The notes under the pieces are model-generated. The model ran no database searches. It was not told the origin of the DNA and saw only the letters and a list, made by a program, of their open reading frames with translations. A DNA stretch of 64,000 bases from Epichloe hybrida (lineage: Eukaryota > Ascomycota > Sordariomycetes > Hypocreales > Clavicipitaceae): positions 1,054,001 through 1,118,000 of the forward strand of contig JAFEKR010000012.1 of the NCBI GenBank assembly GCA_019022495.1. Reading direction: 5' to 3'. Positions 24,691 to 37,325 of the stretch are shown piece by piece. A program made the position numbers and the translations under genes. Every line of letters begins with the position of its first letter. Position 1 is the first letter of the stretch.

Positions 24691-24700
24691 GGTTCAAACC
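24691..24700 (+). promoter_or_regulatory. B-box-like Pol III promoter motif
   Basis: GGTTCAAACC matches the B-box consensus GGTTCRANNCC and lies 91 nt downstream of the A-box-like motif at 24589-24599. The preceding GTCATAG is the exact complement of CTATGAC at the LTR end (24659-24665), so a short stem leads into the B box as in a tRNA. The spacing is long for a tRNA but tolerable for TFIIIC. Functional use is inference. Confidence 0.4.
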
Positions 24701-24849
24701 AGCTGCGTGCGCAAGCACTATAGGGCAGCTATAACAGGGTTCTTCCTAGGCTTACAGGGAAAAAGAGGGTCCCTAGGGGATGCGCAGTATTGCTAGCTTA
24801 TAAGGGGTTAAGGGGTTATAGGAAGAAGATCACCTAGGGAAAGGGCCTA

Positions 24850-25021
24850 TGTGATAATCTAGGCTTTGCCTAGACCTAGCAATATAGGTGTCAATTGCAT
24901 AAGTCATAGGGACTTATGCAATGCGTATTCTTTTGTTGCCTCTATAGCATAACGGAATTGGAGTTAAACCCACATGGTGGCGCAGGCACCCGCGATTAGC
25001 CCTTAGGGCTAGACCATGACA
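24850..25021. repeat. Miniature element right LTR
   Basis: 172-bp partner. The second hairpin here reads GCATAAGTC/GACTTATGC: both arms have changed and pairing is kept. The A-box-like motif is TAGCATAACGG and still fits the consensus. Confidence 0.85.
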
Positions 25022-25902
25022 AGTAAGGGCCTTAATATTAACTATAATCTTATAATACTATATAATAGCTATATGCCACACGCTCTAGCTAATACCCTAG
25101 CCTATGCTAATTTCTCTTAAATACTTATTAAGCGCTTATTAAAGCTTTACTAGCTTTATATTATCCCCCTAATAATCCTCTCTTACTAATAAGAGCTTCT
25201 CTATAAAGTAAATAAAGAATATAAAAAATAGCTCCCCTAGGCCCTATTTTATCTAGTTAAGTTCTATAAGGGCTATCTCTTACCTATATAAATTAAAGAA
25301 TATAAACCTAAGGTATTCTAGGAATTTAGCTAAGTTAAAATTATAAATACTACCTTATTTAAAGAAAATAGCTACCTAGGACTAGACTTTAGAGAATAGG
25401 TTCTAGTAAATAAATATTTACTTATTCTTATTAGTTTTAATAAAGTCCTTATTTACCTATAGCTTATATTCTATTAGGAACCTTTATATAGTAAATAAGG
25501 CCTTATTACTATTATATAAGTTACCTATAGGAATAGGTTTTTATTTTACCCTAAGTATAGTTAAGACTAAGTTAAAGGTAAGAGGTAAAGTAAGGTTAAC
25601 TATTAGGGTATTAGGCTAGGCTATAATAAGTAGTTAGGTTAAGGGTCTTATAGTATTTATAGTTACTTATTATTAGAGGTATGTAAGTTTTACTATTTAC
25701 TTATTAAGTATAAGTTAAAGTGTTTTAAATTAGGCTTATTAAGCTACTAGTAGTGCTATAGTATTAGATAAGGGAGTTATTATCCCCTAGCTAGGTTAGT
25801 CTTATAGTTAAAGCATATCTATTATATCTATTAATATATCTATTAGTATTTCTATTATATCTTTTAGTAGTTATTAAAAAGGACTAAAGGAAGTCTCTTA
25901 AT

Positions 25903-26119
25903 TATTATAGACTAGCCCCTAGGTAACTATAATAAGGTATTAATATAGTATTAAGAGACTTAAGGAGAAAGGAGAAAGGGTAAGAGACTATCCCTAGTGA
26001 TGCCCCTTATACCCCCTTAGCTACTTATATAAGCCTCCTTTCCTTACCCTAACTGCTTCTACCACTCCTCTCTCTAACTACTATACGGACAATGCTTAGG
26101 CAAAGCCAAAGCCCTTACA
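25903..26119 (-). repeat. Gypsy-B 5' LTR
   Basis: 217-bp LTR, partner of 1583-1799. It starts TATTATAGACTAGCCCC (RIP-altered TGTTATGG) and ends CCCTTACA, immediately followed by the ATAAT duplication. Confidence 0.9.
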
Positions 26120-26124
26120 ATAAT

Positions 26125-27137
26125 AATACATATAAAATAAATCGCTTTAATATGCCACTCTTTAATACTTATAGGGTTATTACTTATAAGAAAACCTTTT
26201 AATTTACCTTTTACTTTATAAGCAAAGAGACTAAAGAGGACTTCTTATAGGTTACTAATACTATTAGCGAGCTTTGCGTGGCATAAGGCATTGCAAAGCC
26301 CTAAGTTATTATTACGAATTGCGATCTTAGATTACTATAAGCTATTAAAGGGTACTAAGGCTTTATAAATATCCTATATATTCTCTGCTAGTAGTATGTT
26401 AATATAAATATACTCTTAAAATGTAAGTAGTACTTTCTAAAGGTAATATTTAATTATATAATAAGAAAAACAAAGCGCACGCTAGCCTTTATAACTTTCC
26501 TTAATATATAGAATAAGCTTATATAATCTAAGATAAAATTAGCATTTAAATAATAGCTTTAGCGTTTTAAAGAGCCTAGGCGCTTCCTAGAGCGGGCGGT
26601 TAATTATACGTTAAATACCTAGATTATGCTATAGAAAGGAAAGCTTATGCGCTGCTTTATTAATAAAGTTAGGCATTTTAGCTATCTTATAATATCTATT
26701 GTAAAGTCTGTAAATATAGCTATTAAGCAGTTCCTTTAGGGTAATATAGGTGACTTAGCCTCTGTTTTTTAATATCTGAATAGCTTCTAGATGTATTAAG
26801 TAGTGGAAATTTAGAGTTACAAGCTTTAGAGGTATAATAAGACATTAAATTACACCTATAAACTAGTTTATTAACTAATTTGCGATTAGGTCTTATATAT
26901 TATACTATAGCTTATAATTAAAGAAGACATAGCCTTTAAAACCCTTAAAGGAGACTATAGTAAGGCACTAAAGACTCTGTGCCTGCCCTATTATTATATT
27001 ATAGCCCTTAGGGTCCTCTACTAGCATTAAATTTAGCAGTGAATTCATGATAATTAGCTAATTAAAGTGGAAGAGGTTAATCCGCATTAGCGATAATATT
27101 ATAAGCAGCCCTTAGAGGATAACTAATCTTCTCTTAG
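26125..27137 (+). pseudogene. MULE transposase, central catalytic fragment (piece 2 of 3)
   Basis: This stretch is a single reading frame broken only by stops of the CAA/CAG-to-TAA/TAG or TGG-to-TAG kind. Recognisable MULE/FAR1 blocks follow in order: T-Y-K-I-N-R-F-N-M-P at the start, V-I-I-T-N-C-D-L at about 26308 (second acidic block, Asp now Asn), an I-N-x-L-L-K-C block, then M-R-C-F-I-N-K-V-R-H-F and F-L-x-G-N-I-G-D-L-A-S-V-F near 26648-26770, and a degraded SWIM-like region near 26970. The 1008 bases from 26125 to 27132 are an exact multiple of three, so both retrotransposon insertions split an otherwise continuous frame. Non-functional. Confidence 0.8.
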
Positions 27138-27407
27138 TGTTAGGAGCGCAGAGGTCAAAGATAGGATGTTTATTAAAGCGGGTCTTCGGAGAACCTTTAG
27201 GCTATGCGGATAACAAAGAGGCTAGCTAGCTATAAGATAGCTATATACTTATAAAGTAAGGTATTTATTAAAGACTACGTATATTATTAGTGCTAGATTA
27301 GAGATTAAAACCTTTACGCACTTACCCCTAGCTAGTATTTATCTAGTAATAACTATAATAGTCTTAGCTATTACTTTATTCTTAACCTTTTAGTATAAGC
27401 TATAATA
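27138..27407 (+). repeat. Gypsy-C 5' LTR
   Basis: 270 bp, TGTTAGGAGCGCAGAGG ... AGCTATAATA. The first about 100 bp keep CpG sites; the rest is RIP-altered. Confidence 0.92.
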
Positions 27408-28839
27408 AATTAATCTCTCTTAACCTTTTTAAGAATATAAACTATTAGCTAGATTATTATATAGCTAATACTCTAAAGATCTATAAGAAACACACTAGTA
27501 CTTTATAATAATAAAGCTATAGATAATTAGGAAGATAAAGAACCCTTATAATCTAAAACTATAGATAATAGGGTATAATAAACGCTACTTAATCCTAATT
27601 TAAGTAAAGGTATAAATAATATAACTAAAGAAAAAAGGGTATTATAGTAATGCTATAAGGTTATATAATCTAAGCTATATTACCTTTAGAGAAGATAAGA
27701 GGTCTTATAGATAAAGGTATAAATTAGAGAGCTTAAGGCAAATCTAGAATTAGCTAGACTTTAAACTAGACCTATAATTACCCCTTAAATATTAGCTATA
27801 ATTTTACCTATAGTTTATAGTAATATAGTAGTAATTATATAGTAAGGTAGTCTTATTAAAATATAGATAAAAATGCCTATATATAAAGGGGAAATATATA
27901 AAAGCCTATAGAATTTCTTAGTAAACTTAGATATATTATTTAAATTAGATTACTATACCTTTAAGGATAATATAACTAAGGTAGTGTATATAGGTAGTTA
28001 CCTAGCTAGTAATGTAAAGTAATAGTAAATATATTATATAGCTATAAATAAGTATATAAATTATTTATTAATTACCTAGGTAAATTTCCTAGAATAGTTA
28101 AAAACTAGAATAATAAATATAAGTATAAGATACTTAAAAATAATAAGATTACTACTAAATCTTAGGTAAAAAAATAACTAATTATTTTAATCCTTTATAT
28201 AAGCCTAGGATAAGGTAAAAGCTAAGTTACTTAAAGAAATCCCTATATATCTAAGAATTATAATCTTTCTAAATAGCTTAAATAATACTATAAGAAAGTA
28301 AATAATTAGTTAAGAGATCCTAATAACCTAGAGCTAACTATAAGGCTAGGGTAAGAAAGTAAAGGTTATAATAGGTTTAGGCTAAAATAATAAAAAAGGT
28401 TAGGACTCTAAAAGAAAGAGATAATACTCTTATTTTATATTACTTATAAATAAGGTATAGTAATAAAGTAAAGACTAAGGGAAAAGATTATCCCTAGTGT
28501 GCTATAAATATAAAAAGCCTAGGCATACTATACTAACTTATTAGGCACTAGATTATTTTACCTATAAAAGTACTAAATATATAACTAAGAAATATAAGAA
28601 AAGTAGTAATAAAGCTATATCTCCTAATATAATACTAGTTTAATTAGCATAGACTTAGGAATATAATCTTACTATAGAATACCCTATAGATAATAGAATA
28701 AGAATATAAGTATCTTTATAATAAGATAACTAGTAATTAGCTATATAAGCGCTATTTAATATAAGCATATAGTCTTTAATAATTTATCTAAAATTATTAT
28801 TAAAAAAGTATTAGGAGAATATAATCTAATTAGATAGGA
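27408..28839 (+). pseudogene. Gypsy-C leader and gag region
   Basis: The gag and protease should lie here by position. The sequence is so AT-shifted that I cannot assign capsid or zinc-knuckle residues. A Gln/Leu-rich stretch near 27700-27800 and a long open-looking stretch near 28050-28300 fit gag. No unrelated gene is seen. Confidence 0.4.
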
Positions 28840-30121
28840 TATTAAAGAGTGTAAGTAAAAAAGTAATTTTATATTAAGGAATTCTAAAAAAATTAGTTAA
28901 GATAAAAGATAGTATAGGATTTATAAAGGTCTGCTAAGTTAGCTACTTTATTACTAATATAGGTAAAGGGATAATTCTAGGTATAGACTAGATTAAAGAG
29001 TATTTACCTATAATTATATATTAGGAGTATAAATACTAGAGATATCTAGTAATAATAAAATATCTCTCCTTTACTTATAGTAAGTAATAAGTATATAAAG
29101 AGAAAAAAATAGTAGTAATTACTTTATTATTAGGAGTAATAAAGATTAGGCTAAGTATTCTAGAAAATAAAAATTAAAAAGGAAAAGGAGAAGGCTAATT
29201 AGAGAACCTAGTAGTAATAGATATATAAATAAATAGTAAAGTAGCTATATAAATCCTTAAGTATACTTATTTATAGTAAAAAAGCAAAGGTATTATAGTT
29301 ATACTAATTTTAGAAAACATAAGTAATAAAAAAGCTATGTTAAATTAGGATAAAAGCACTAAGCGCCTTATACTAATAATCCTAGAAAAATATAAGGAGT
29401 TTATAGATGTTTTTTCTAAAGAGTTAGTAAGTAAGCTTCCTAAATAAGGAGGTTACACTTATATAATTAAATTAGAAAAGAGGAAAACACTACCTTAGGG
29501 GCCTATATATAATTTAGCTAAAAAGAAGCTAGAGGTTCTTAGAGAGTACCTTATAAGTATGTAGCTTAAAGGGTAAATTAGAAGATTAGTTAGCCTAGCT
29601 AGAGCCTTAATTTTGTTTATTTTAAAGAAAGGAGGGAAATTAAGGCTTTATATAAATTATAGAGGCTTAAATAAGATTATAATTAAGAATAAGGCCCCTT
29701 TACCTCTTATTGCTAAAATTCTTAATTAATTAGTAAGCGTAGTTATTTTTATAGTCCTAGATTTAAAAGATATATACTACTAGCTATATATTTGCTTAGG
29801 TAATAAGTAGAAAATAGCGTTTTATTATTAATATAGCTACTTTAAATATCTAGTAATGCTATTTAAACTAGTTAATACACTAGTGACTTTTTAGGAGTAT
29901 ATTAATAATACTCTTAAAGGACTTATTAATAAGACTTATATTATTTATCTAGATAATACGCTAATATATAGTAGTAAGGTTAAAGATTATATAGAGTATA
30001 TTAAATAAGTTTTATATAAGTTTAGAGAGGTAAGTCTTTTTATTAACCTTAAGAAGTGTTAATTTTTAGTTAAGGAAGTTAAATTTTTAGGCTTTAAGAT
30101 ATTAGAGAAAGGTATTATAAT

Positions 30122-32086
30122 CAGAGTATTGTTTGTAGTGTAGTTAGTGTAGTTTTTAGGAAAAATTTGTATTTATAGTGTAGTTTTTTTTTTCTTGTAG
30201 TTAATGTATTATAGTTTTTTTTTTTTTATAGTTAGTGTAGTGTAGTTTTTTTTTTGTAGTGTAGTGTATTGTAGTTTTTTTTTGCTTGTATTGTAGTGTA
30301 GTTAGTGTAGTTACTAACTACACTAACTACAAAAACTACAATGTAGTGTTAGTAAAAAAAAAGGGGGCCTTTTTATTATATAATGTTATTATAAGGATTA
30401 AAAGAAAGCTAGTTATATAGAAGCTTTTATTATTACCTATTTTACTTAATTAGTTATAGAATTTATAATATTTACCTTTTTTTAAGAATTTTACTATAAC
30501 TAGGATTATTTATAATATTATACCTTTTTAATAATACTATTATACTTATTACTTTATTTTACTAATATAACTTTAAGAAAAACCTTCTAATTATTTTATT
30601 TACTATTATTATTAATTATTTTATATTTTTATTATTAATTTAATTAAAAAATACCCTAAACTAATATAATTAAATTAAATTAGAAATCTAAATAAATATA
30701 TAAAAGTTAATAGAATATATACTTAGTACTTTAATATTATTATTAATATAATAAGAACTTAAAAAAAGCTTAAACTATTTATTTACTATTTAAACTAATT
30801 AAATATTACTTTAAGCTTTATAATTCTAAAGCTTTAAGAAGTTATATATAGTAACTTTATATATCTTATTATAATAATATATAAAGAAAGAATATAATAG
30901 ACTAATATTTATAATTTATTAATAGATAACTAATAGTATTATTTTAATTACCTTATATAGCTTAAATAAGCTATAAAAAATAAGTTTAACTTATTTTTAA
31001 AAATAATACTAGGACTTAGTTTTATATAATATATTATACTTATTATAAAAGCTTTAATAACTTTTATAACCTTAATTACTATTATTACTATAATTACTAT
31101 TATTTTACTTTTATTATTATTTTAAAAAAACATAAAAGAGAAAACATTTTTATAATATTAATATTTTTAAAAACCTTAAAATACTAAGTTATTAAAAACT
31201 ATAGCTTTTACTATAGTAATTTACTTATAATTACTAGTATTTATATTTAAGTTATTTATTTATTATTTATTTATTATTTATTTATTATTAAACTTTAACA
31301 CTAATAATATTATAAGTAATCTTAGTAATCTTAGTAATCTTAGTAATCTTAGTAATCTTAGTAATCTTAGTAATCTTAGTAATCTTAGTAATCTTAGTAA
31401 TCTTAGTAATCTTAGTAATCTTAGTAATACTAGTAATCTTAGTAATACTAGTAATATTAGTAATATTAGTATTATAAGCTATTATAAGCTATTATAAGCT
31501 ATTATAAGCTATTATAAGCTATAATAAGATATAATAAGCTACTTATATAAAGTTTACTAGTAGTTCTTTTTATAGTTTTTTTAAAATAAGTAATAATAAT
31601 AATTTATAGAAAGATAAAATAATTTATAGAAATAGTAAATAATATAATAAGAAGGTTTTTCTTTAAGTTATATTAGGGAAAGAGAGTAGTAAGTTAAATA
31701 GTATTATTACAAAAGTATAATATTATATATAACCTTACTTAGTTATAATAAAATTATAAAAATAATATAATATTATAAATTCTATAACTAATTTAATAAA
31801 ATAGGTAATAATAAAAGGTTTTATATAACTAGCTTTCTTTTAACCTTATAAATACTAATAACTAATAAAAAGTCTAATACTATATTTATAGTATTTGTAG
31901 TTAGTGTAGTTTAGGAAAAAAAATTTATAGTATAATATATTATAGGTTTTTTTTTTATATTTAGTGTAGTGTAGTTTTTTTCTCCTTATAGTTAGTGTAG
32001 TTTATAGTGTAGTGTAGTTTGTAGTGTAGTTACTACACTACACTACAAATACTACACTACACTACACGTTTTAGTGCAATACTCTA
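30122..32086. mobile_element. hAT-like non-autonomous foldback element, copy 2
   Basis: 1965 bp, in the opposite orientation to copies 1 and 3: it starts CAGAGTATTGTTTGTAGTG and ends AGTGCAATACTCTA. Exact 8-bp duplication ATTATAAT (30114-30121, 32087-32094). It interrupts the reverse transcriptase of Gypsy-C just after Y-L-D-N-T and the connection block; the frame resumes at 32095. It is longer than the other copies mainly because of an expanded AGTAATCTT minisatellite. Confidence 0.85.
31315..31430. repeat. AGTAATCTT minisatellite inside hAT copy 2
   Basis: About 13 near-perfect tandem copies of the 9-bp unit AGTAATCTT. The equivalent site in copy 1 (about 22650-22692, complement strand) has about four to five units and in copy 3 (about 33234-33265) about three. 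Confidence 0.85.
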
Positions 32087-32604
32087 ATTATAATAGACCT
32101 AGTAAGAGTTAAAGCAATTATAACCTAGCTAATACCACGTAGCGTTTTTAATATTTAGTTATTTCTTAGTTTTACTAGATTTTACTACTGTTTTATTAAA
32201 TAGTATAGTAAAGTTATTATTCTATTAATAAATTACCTTAGAGGGAATTAACTAGTAATGTTTAAACTAAAACCCTATAAGCTAGTAGTGTTTAAAGAGC
32301 TTTAATAAAGATTTTAGGAAGCGCTAATTTTAGTGCATTTTAACTTACTTATATATCTTAGAGTGGAGATAAATATATCTAGATATATAATTAGGGCTAT
32401 ACTTATAATATTAGTGCTAGGTTACTAGCACCTAGTTATGTTTATATTAAGAAAGATAACTAATACTAAATTATAATATTTAATACTTAATAGCGAATTA
32501 TTAGCTATCTAAGAGGCTTTTTGCATATAGAGACACTATCTTGCTTATTTAGCTTATATAATTAAAGTTATTATAGATTATTTAAACTATAAGTACCTTA
32601 TTAT

Positions 32605-34348
32605 CAGAGTATTGCACTAAAACGTGTAGTGTAGTGTAGTATTTATAGTGTAGTATAGTAATTACACTACAAACTACATTACACTATAAACTACACTAAC
32701 TATAAGGAAAAAAAAACTACATTACACTAACTATAAAAAAAAAAACTACAATACATTACACTACAAATTTTTTTTCCTAAACTACACTAACTACAAACAC
32801 TACAAATGTAGTATTAGACTTTTTATTAGTTATTAGTATTTATAAGGTTAAAAGAAAGCTAGTTATATAAAAGCTTTTATTATTACCTATTTTATTAAAT
32901 TAGTTATAGAATTTATAATATTATATTATTTTTATAATTTTATTATAACTAAGTAAGGTTATATATAATATTATACTTTTTTAATAATACTATTTAACTT
33001 AATACTTTATTTCCCTAATATAACTTAAAGAAAAACCTTCTTATTATATTATTTACTATTTCTATAAATTATTTTATATTTCTATAAATTATTATTATTA
33101 CTTATTTTAAAAAAAACTATAAAAAAACTACTAGTAAACTTAATATAAGTAGCTTATTATATCTTATTATAGCTTATAATAGCTTATAATAGCTTATAAT
33201 AATATACTAATATTACTAATATTACTAGTATTACTAAGATTACTAAAGATTACTAAGATTACTATAATATTATTAGTGTTAAAGTAAATAATAAATAAAT
33301 AACTTAAATATAAATACTAGTAATTATAAGTAAATTACTATAGTAAAAGCTATAGTTTTTAATAACTTAGTATTTTAAGGTTTTTAAAAATATTAATATT
33401 ATAAAATGTTTTTTTAAAATAATAATAAATATAAAATAATAGTAATTATAGTAATAATAGTAATTAAGGTTATAAAAGTTATTAAAGCTTTTATAATAAG
33501 TATAGTATATTATATAAAACTAAGTCCTAGTATTATTTTTTATAGCTTATTTAAGCTATATAGGGTAATTAAAATAATACTATTAGTTATCTATTAATAA
33601 ATTATAAATATTAGTCTATTATATTCTTTCTTTATGTATTATTATAATAAGATATATAAAGTTACTATATATAACTTCTTAAAGCTTTAGAATTATAAAG
33701 CTTAAAGTAATATTTAATTAGTTTAAATAGTAAATAAATAGTTTAAGCTTTTTTAAAGTTCTTATTATATAACTAATAATATATTAATACTAAGTATATA
33801 CTTTATTAACTTCTTATTATTTATTTAGATTTATTAACTAATTATATTATATTAGTTTAGGGTATTTTTAATTAAAATAATAATAATAAATTATAGAAAT
33901 AGTAAATAATAGTAGTAATAGTAAATAAAAGAATAAGTTAATTTTTCTTAAAGTTATATTAGTAAAATAAAGTAATAAGTATAATAGTATTATTAAAAAG
34001 GTATAATATTATAAATAACCCTAGTTATAGTAAAATTCTTAAAAAAGGTAAATATTATAAATTCTATAACTAATTAAGTAAAATAGGTAATAATAAAAGC
34101 TTCTATATAACTAGCTTTCTTTTAATCCTTATAATAACATTATATAATAAAAAGGCCCACTTTTTTTTTTACTAACACTACACTATAATACAAGTAAAAA
34201 AAAAACTACAATATACTACACTACAAAAAAAAAAAACTACATTACACTAACTATAAAAAAAAAAAACTACAATACATTACACTATAAAAAAAAAACTACA
34301 CTACACTAACTACAAGAAAAAAAAAACTACACTACAAACAATACTCTG
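32605..34348. mobile_element. hAT-like non-autonomous foldback element, copy 3
   Basis: 1744 bp, same orientation as copy 1, ends CAGAGTATTG and CAATACTCTG, exact 8-bp duplication CTTATTAT (32597-32604, 34349-34356). It interrupts the RNase H region of Gypsy-C. Subterminal GTAGTGTAGT arrays and inverted arms are as in the other copies. Confidence 0.85.
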
Positions 34349-37138
34349 CTTATTATAAAGCCTAAGCTTACTAGTAAGTAAGTAACTACGCTTAATAAGC
34401 TTTATCCTTTTGATTTTAAGATTATATATTATATAAGGAAATTAAATCTTACTAACTTACTTTTAAGAAAACTAGATTTTATAAGTAAGGTAAGGAAAGA
34501 GAAAGTAGTAACTATATAACTTCTTACCTTTTTATTTAAATTTATAAATACTAAGAGATAGAAACACTATAGTAATATTATTAATGCCATAGGCTTCATA
34601 AAAACGTCACTTAATGTAACTAATAGTTAGTTATAATAACGCTATAATAATACTACTAATATCTAGGGTTTTAAAAAATCATAACTTAACTATATTCCTA
34701 AAGAACCTAATGATTTAAATAACCTTAGAAAAGTTATATTAGTAAGGTTATTTAATACTTTTTATACTTCTATTAATAAGCAATAAGCTAGCTATAGTAA
34801 TACTATTAGTACCTAGCGTATATATTATTTATTGCTTAATTATTTTAATTTTTCTATTAGACTAGCTATTTTTAATAAGAATAGACTAGTATAGGTTATT
34901 ACTAGTAAGTAGTAAGGGCACCCCTTAAAAACATTACTTATCTATGTCCTTATAAGACTAGAAGTATCTATTAAACTAATTACTTATAAAGATATTATAG
35001 CTAGGATTTAATCTATTTAGAGTACCTCTTCTAAGTTTAACTCTAACTTTCTAGAAAAGAGCTTAGAATTAAAACCCCTAATTTAAGTCTTATTATATAA
35101 AGTATAGTAAGGTAATAACTTTACTATAGCTTAATTAAAGTTACTTAAAAGCAGTAATCTAACTATATCCTAGATATAGTTAATTAGACCCTTTAAGCTA
35201 TTAATATTTAAGAATTATATTTTTATTCCTTTAGGTATAAGAAAAGAAATTTTATTACTAACTTATAATAACCTTACTACTAGGCACTAAGAAGTAAGTA
35301 AAACTCTTTATTAGATTATAAACTAATATTATTAGCTAATAATAAAGAAAGATATAAAGGTATATATTAGTACTTATATAAATTATTAGACTTTAAAACT
35401 AAGGTATTATAAACTATATAGTAAGCTAGCTATATTACTAGTGCCTAATTACCCCTTTTAAGAATTATTAATAGATTTTATTACTAGACTTCTACTAGTA
35501 AAAGATTTAAATTAGACCTATAATATAATTTTAGTTACTATTAACTGTTTTATAAAATATAGTATTTATATCCCTATTTTAACGTGACTAACTAGTAATA
35601 GACTAGTAACTATATTCTTAGAATATGTTTTTAGAGACTATAAAGCCCTAGAAGGTATTATAATAGACTAAGGTTTTATATTTACTAGTAGTTTCTAGAT
35701 AACTTTTTATTATTTTCTTATAATAAAGTAGCTACTTAGCATCACTTTTTACCCCTAGATAAATAGTTAAATAAAACGTTTAAACTAGGTCTTAGAATAT
35801 TATTTAAGGGCTTTTACTTATACTAAATAGACTAATTAGGCAAATAACCTATTAATAGCGTAATTTGCGTATAATATAAGCAATTACTTAATGTATAGCT
35901 ATATACTAGTAAAGGTATTATAAGATTATAATCCTAGAGGTTTATAGTAAGTAATAGTAAATATCCCTTTAGTAAATAATTAAGCTAAAAGTAAGATTTT
36001 AGCACTAAGAGAGAAGTATACTATAATTAAGTAGCTTTTAAGTAACTTATAGACTTAGTATAAAAAATATTATAACTAGAAAAGAACTCTAATAAGGTTT
36101 AAAGTTAGTAACTATATTTTATTATTAATAAAAAACATTAACCTAAGATACCCTAGTAAAAAGCTAGCTATAAAGTATTTAGGCCCCTATAAGATTAAAA
36201 AGGTAATTAGAAGTTATAGATTAGTATATTAATTAAAATTACTACCTAGGACTTAATTATATAATATATTTAATATTACTAGTCTTAAACCTTTTAAAGG
36301 GGACCTAATTAATATAGAAGATATGCCCTTATTATAAGATACTATTAAAGATAATAAATAAGAGTTTAAAGTTAAGAGAATTATTTTATATTACTATAAT
36401 AGAAGGCATTATAAATATCTAGTTAAATAGAAAGGGCTATAATACTTTAGAGAATTCTTAGGTATTAAAAAGGGATTTTATTACTAGAGAAATTATTAAT
36501 AACTATAAGTAATAGCTAAGTAATAAAGTTAATATAAGGTAATTATATTTTATAACTTAATATACTAAAGATATTAGAAAATAAAGTTAATTTACTTAGA
36601 TAACTTAAATAATCTATTATATAGCTACTAAGTACTTATCCTTTATAATAGAGTTAGCCCTAAGATTACTAGTTATTATTATTAGTAGCTATAGTAAAGG
36701 AAAAGGCCTTAGGAGTATCTTTATTATTAAAATCCCTCTCTTTATATATATAAACCTAAAGTATACTAAGAAGCTTAATAAGACTAATATATTTAGGTAA
36801 ATTAATAGTATTTAGTATAAACTACTAGTAAGTTAGTTAAGTATTAGCTATATATATTAAGAAAGCTTACCTTTAGGATATTTTAGGCTATAAAGTAAAG
36901 AGAGTTTAAAATATTAATCTAAGTCTTTAGATTTATAGTATTACTTAGTAGCACTATTATAGTATATTTATTATATTTTACCTTATAAGTAATATTAGTA
37001 AATATTTAAGTATAGTAAATATAACTATACTTATTAGAATTTTTATAAACTAGGATAGTATTTTATAGCTTTTTCTTTACTTTTATAATAGGCTAGTAAT
37101 AAGTTAGTAGTAATCTAGTGTCTAGGAAATAGGATTAT

Positions 37139-37325
37139 TGTTACGATACGAAATGTATGATATAAAATGAGTGTGTAAAGGTAGATGATGATTCAACTAG
37201 CTAGAGGTCAGAGCTATCGTCTAATATAGGGGTTCTAGGTCACGTGCTAGCCACATCCGAGGTCTTGTGGCATGACAGGCCACATCCTAAGGTGACAGGC
37301 TAACTGTCAATTCTAGCACGTAACA
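37139..37325 (-). repeat. Zinc-finger element 3' LTR
   Basis: 187 bp; differs from 38987-39170 by a few indels near GAGTGTGTAAAGG and a few transitions. Confidence 0.88.

Larger units (their letters stand above)
24494..25021. mobile_element. Miniature LTR element (TRIM/SMART type), 528 bp
   Basis: Two 172-bp direct terminal repeats (24494-24665, 24850-25021), each TGTGATAATC...ATGACA, enclose a 184-bp non-coding middle. The exact 5-bp duplication AGTAA lies at 24489-24493 and 25022-25026. TG...CA ends and a 5-bp duplication indicate integration by an LTR-retrotransposon integrase supplied in trans. It has no coding capacity. The two repeats differ at about nine positions, all transitions. 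It is far less decayed than its host Gypsy-B, so it is a later arrival. I see no convincing primer-binding site of TGG type. Confidence 0.85.
1583..26119 (-). mobile_element. Gypsy-B: Ty3/Gypsy LTR retrotransposon, host of four later insertions
   Basis: Both LTRs are 217 bp (1583-1799 and 25903-26119) and the 5-bp target-site duplication ATAAT flanks it at 1578-1582 and 26120-26124. The pol gene is on the minus strand: a reverse-transcriptase block with I-I-A-Y-L-D-N-I-L-V-Y (catalytic YLDD with the second Asp now Asn) lies at about 13770-13830, and RNase H-side connection sequence follows toward 13440. Removing Gypsy-A, the Copia element, hAT-1 and the miniature LTR element leaves about 7.1 kb. 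It is heavily RIP-decayed and cannot be autonomous. It lies inside the MULE transposase frame. Confidence 0.88.
28840..36480 (+). pseudogene. Gypsy-C pol remnant, split by two hAT elements
   Basis: Plus-strand decayed pol. Order: L-R-L-Y-I-x-Y-R-G-L-N-K-I at about 29640 (RT), Y-L-D-N-T near 29950, L-K-K-C and F-L-G-F-K near 30050 up to hAT-2; it resumes at 32095 with K-A-I-I-T and F-L-S-F-T-R-F-Y-Y, then RNase H to 32604 (hAT-3), integrase at about 35450-35830 (I-N-C-F-I-K-Y, first catalytic Asp now Asn; I-I-I-D-x-G second Asp; third Glu now Lys in I-K-R-L-N) and a chromodomain-like Y-L-V-K-x-K-G-L near 36420. The domain set is that of fungal chromoviruses. Confidence 0.8.

Noticed and set aside
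24589..24700. A tRNA gene spanning the A- and B-box-like motifs
   Set aside because: No acceptor stem or cloverleaf can be formed, and the box spacing is too long for a tRNA; kept only as a promoter-like signal of the miniature element.
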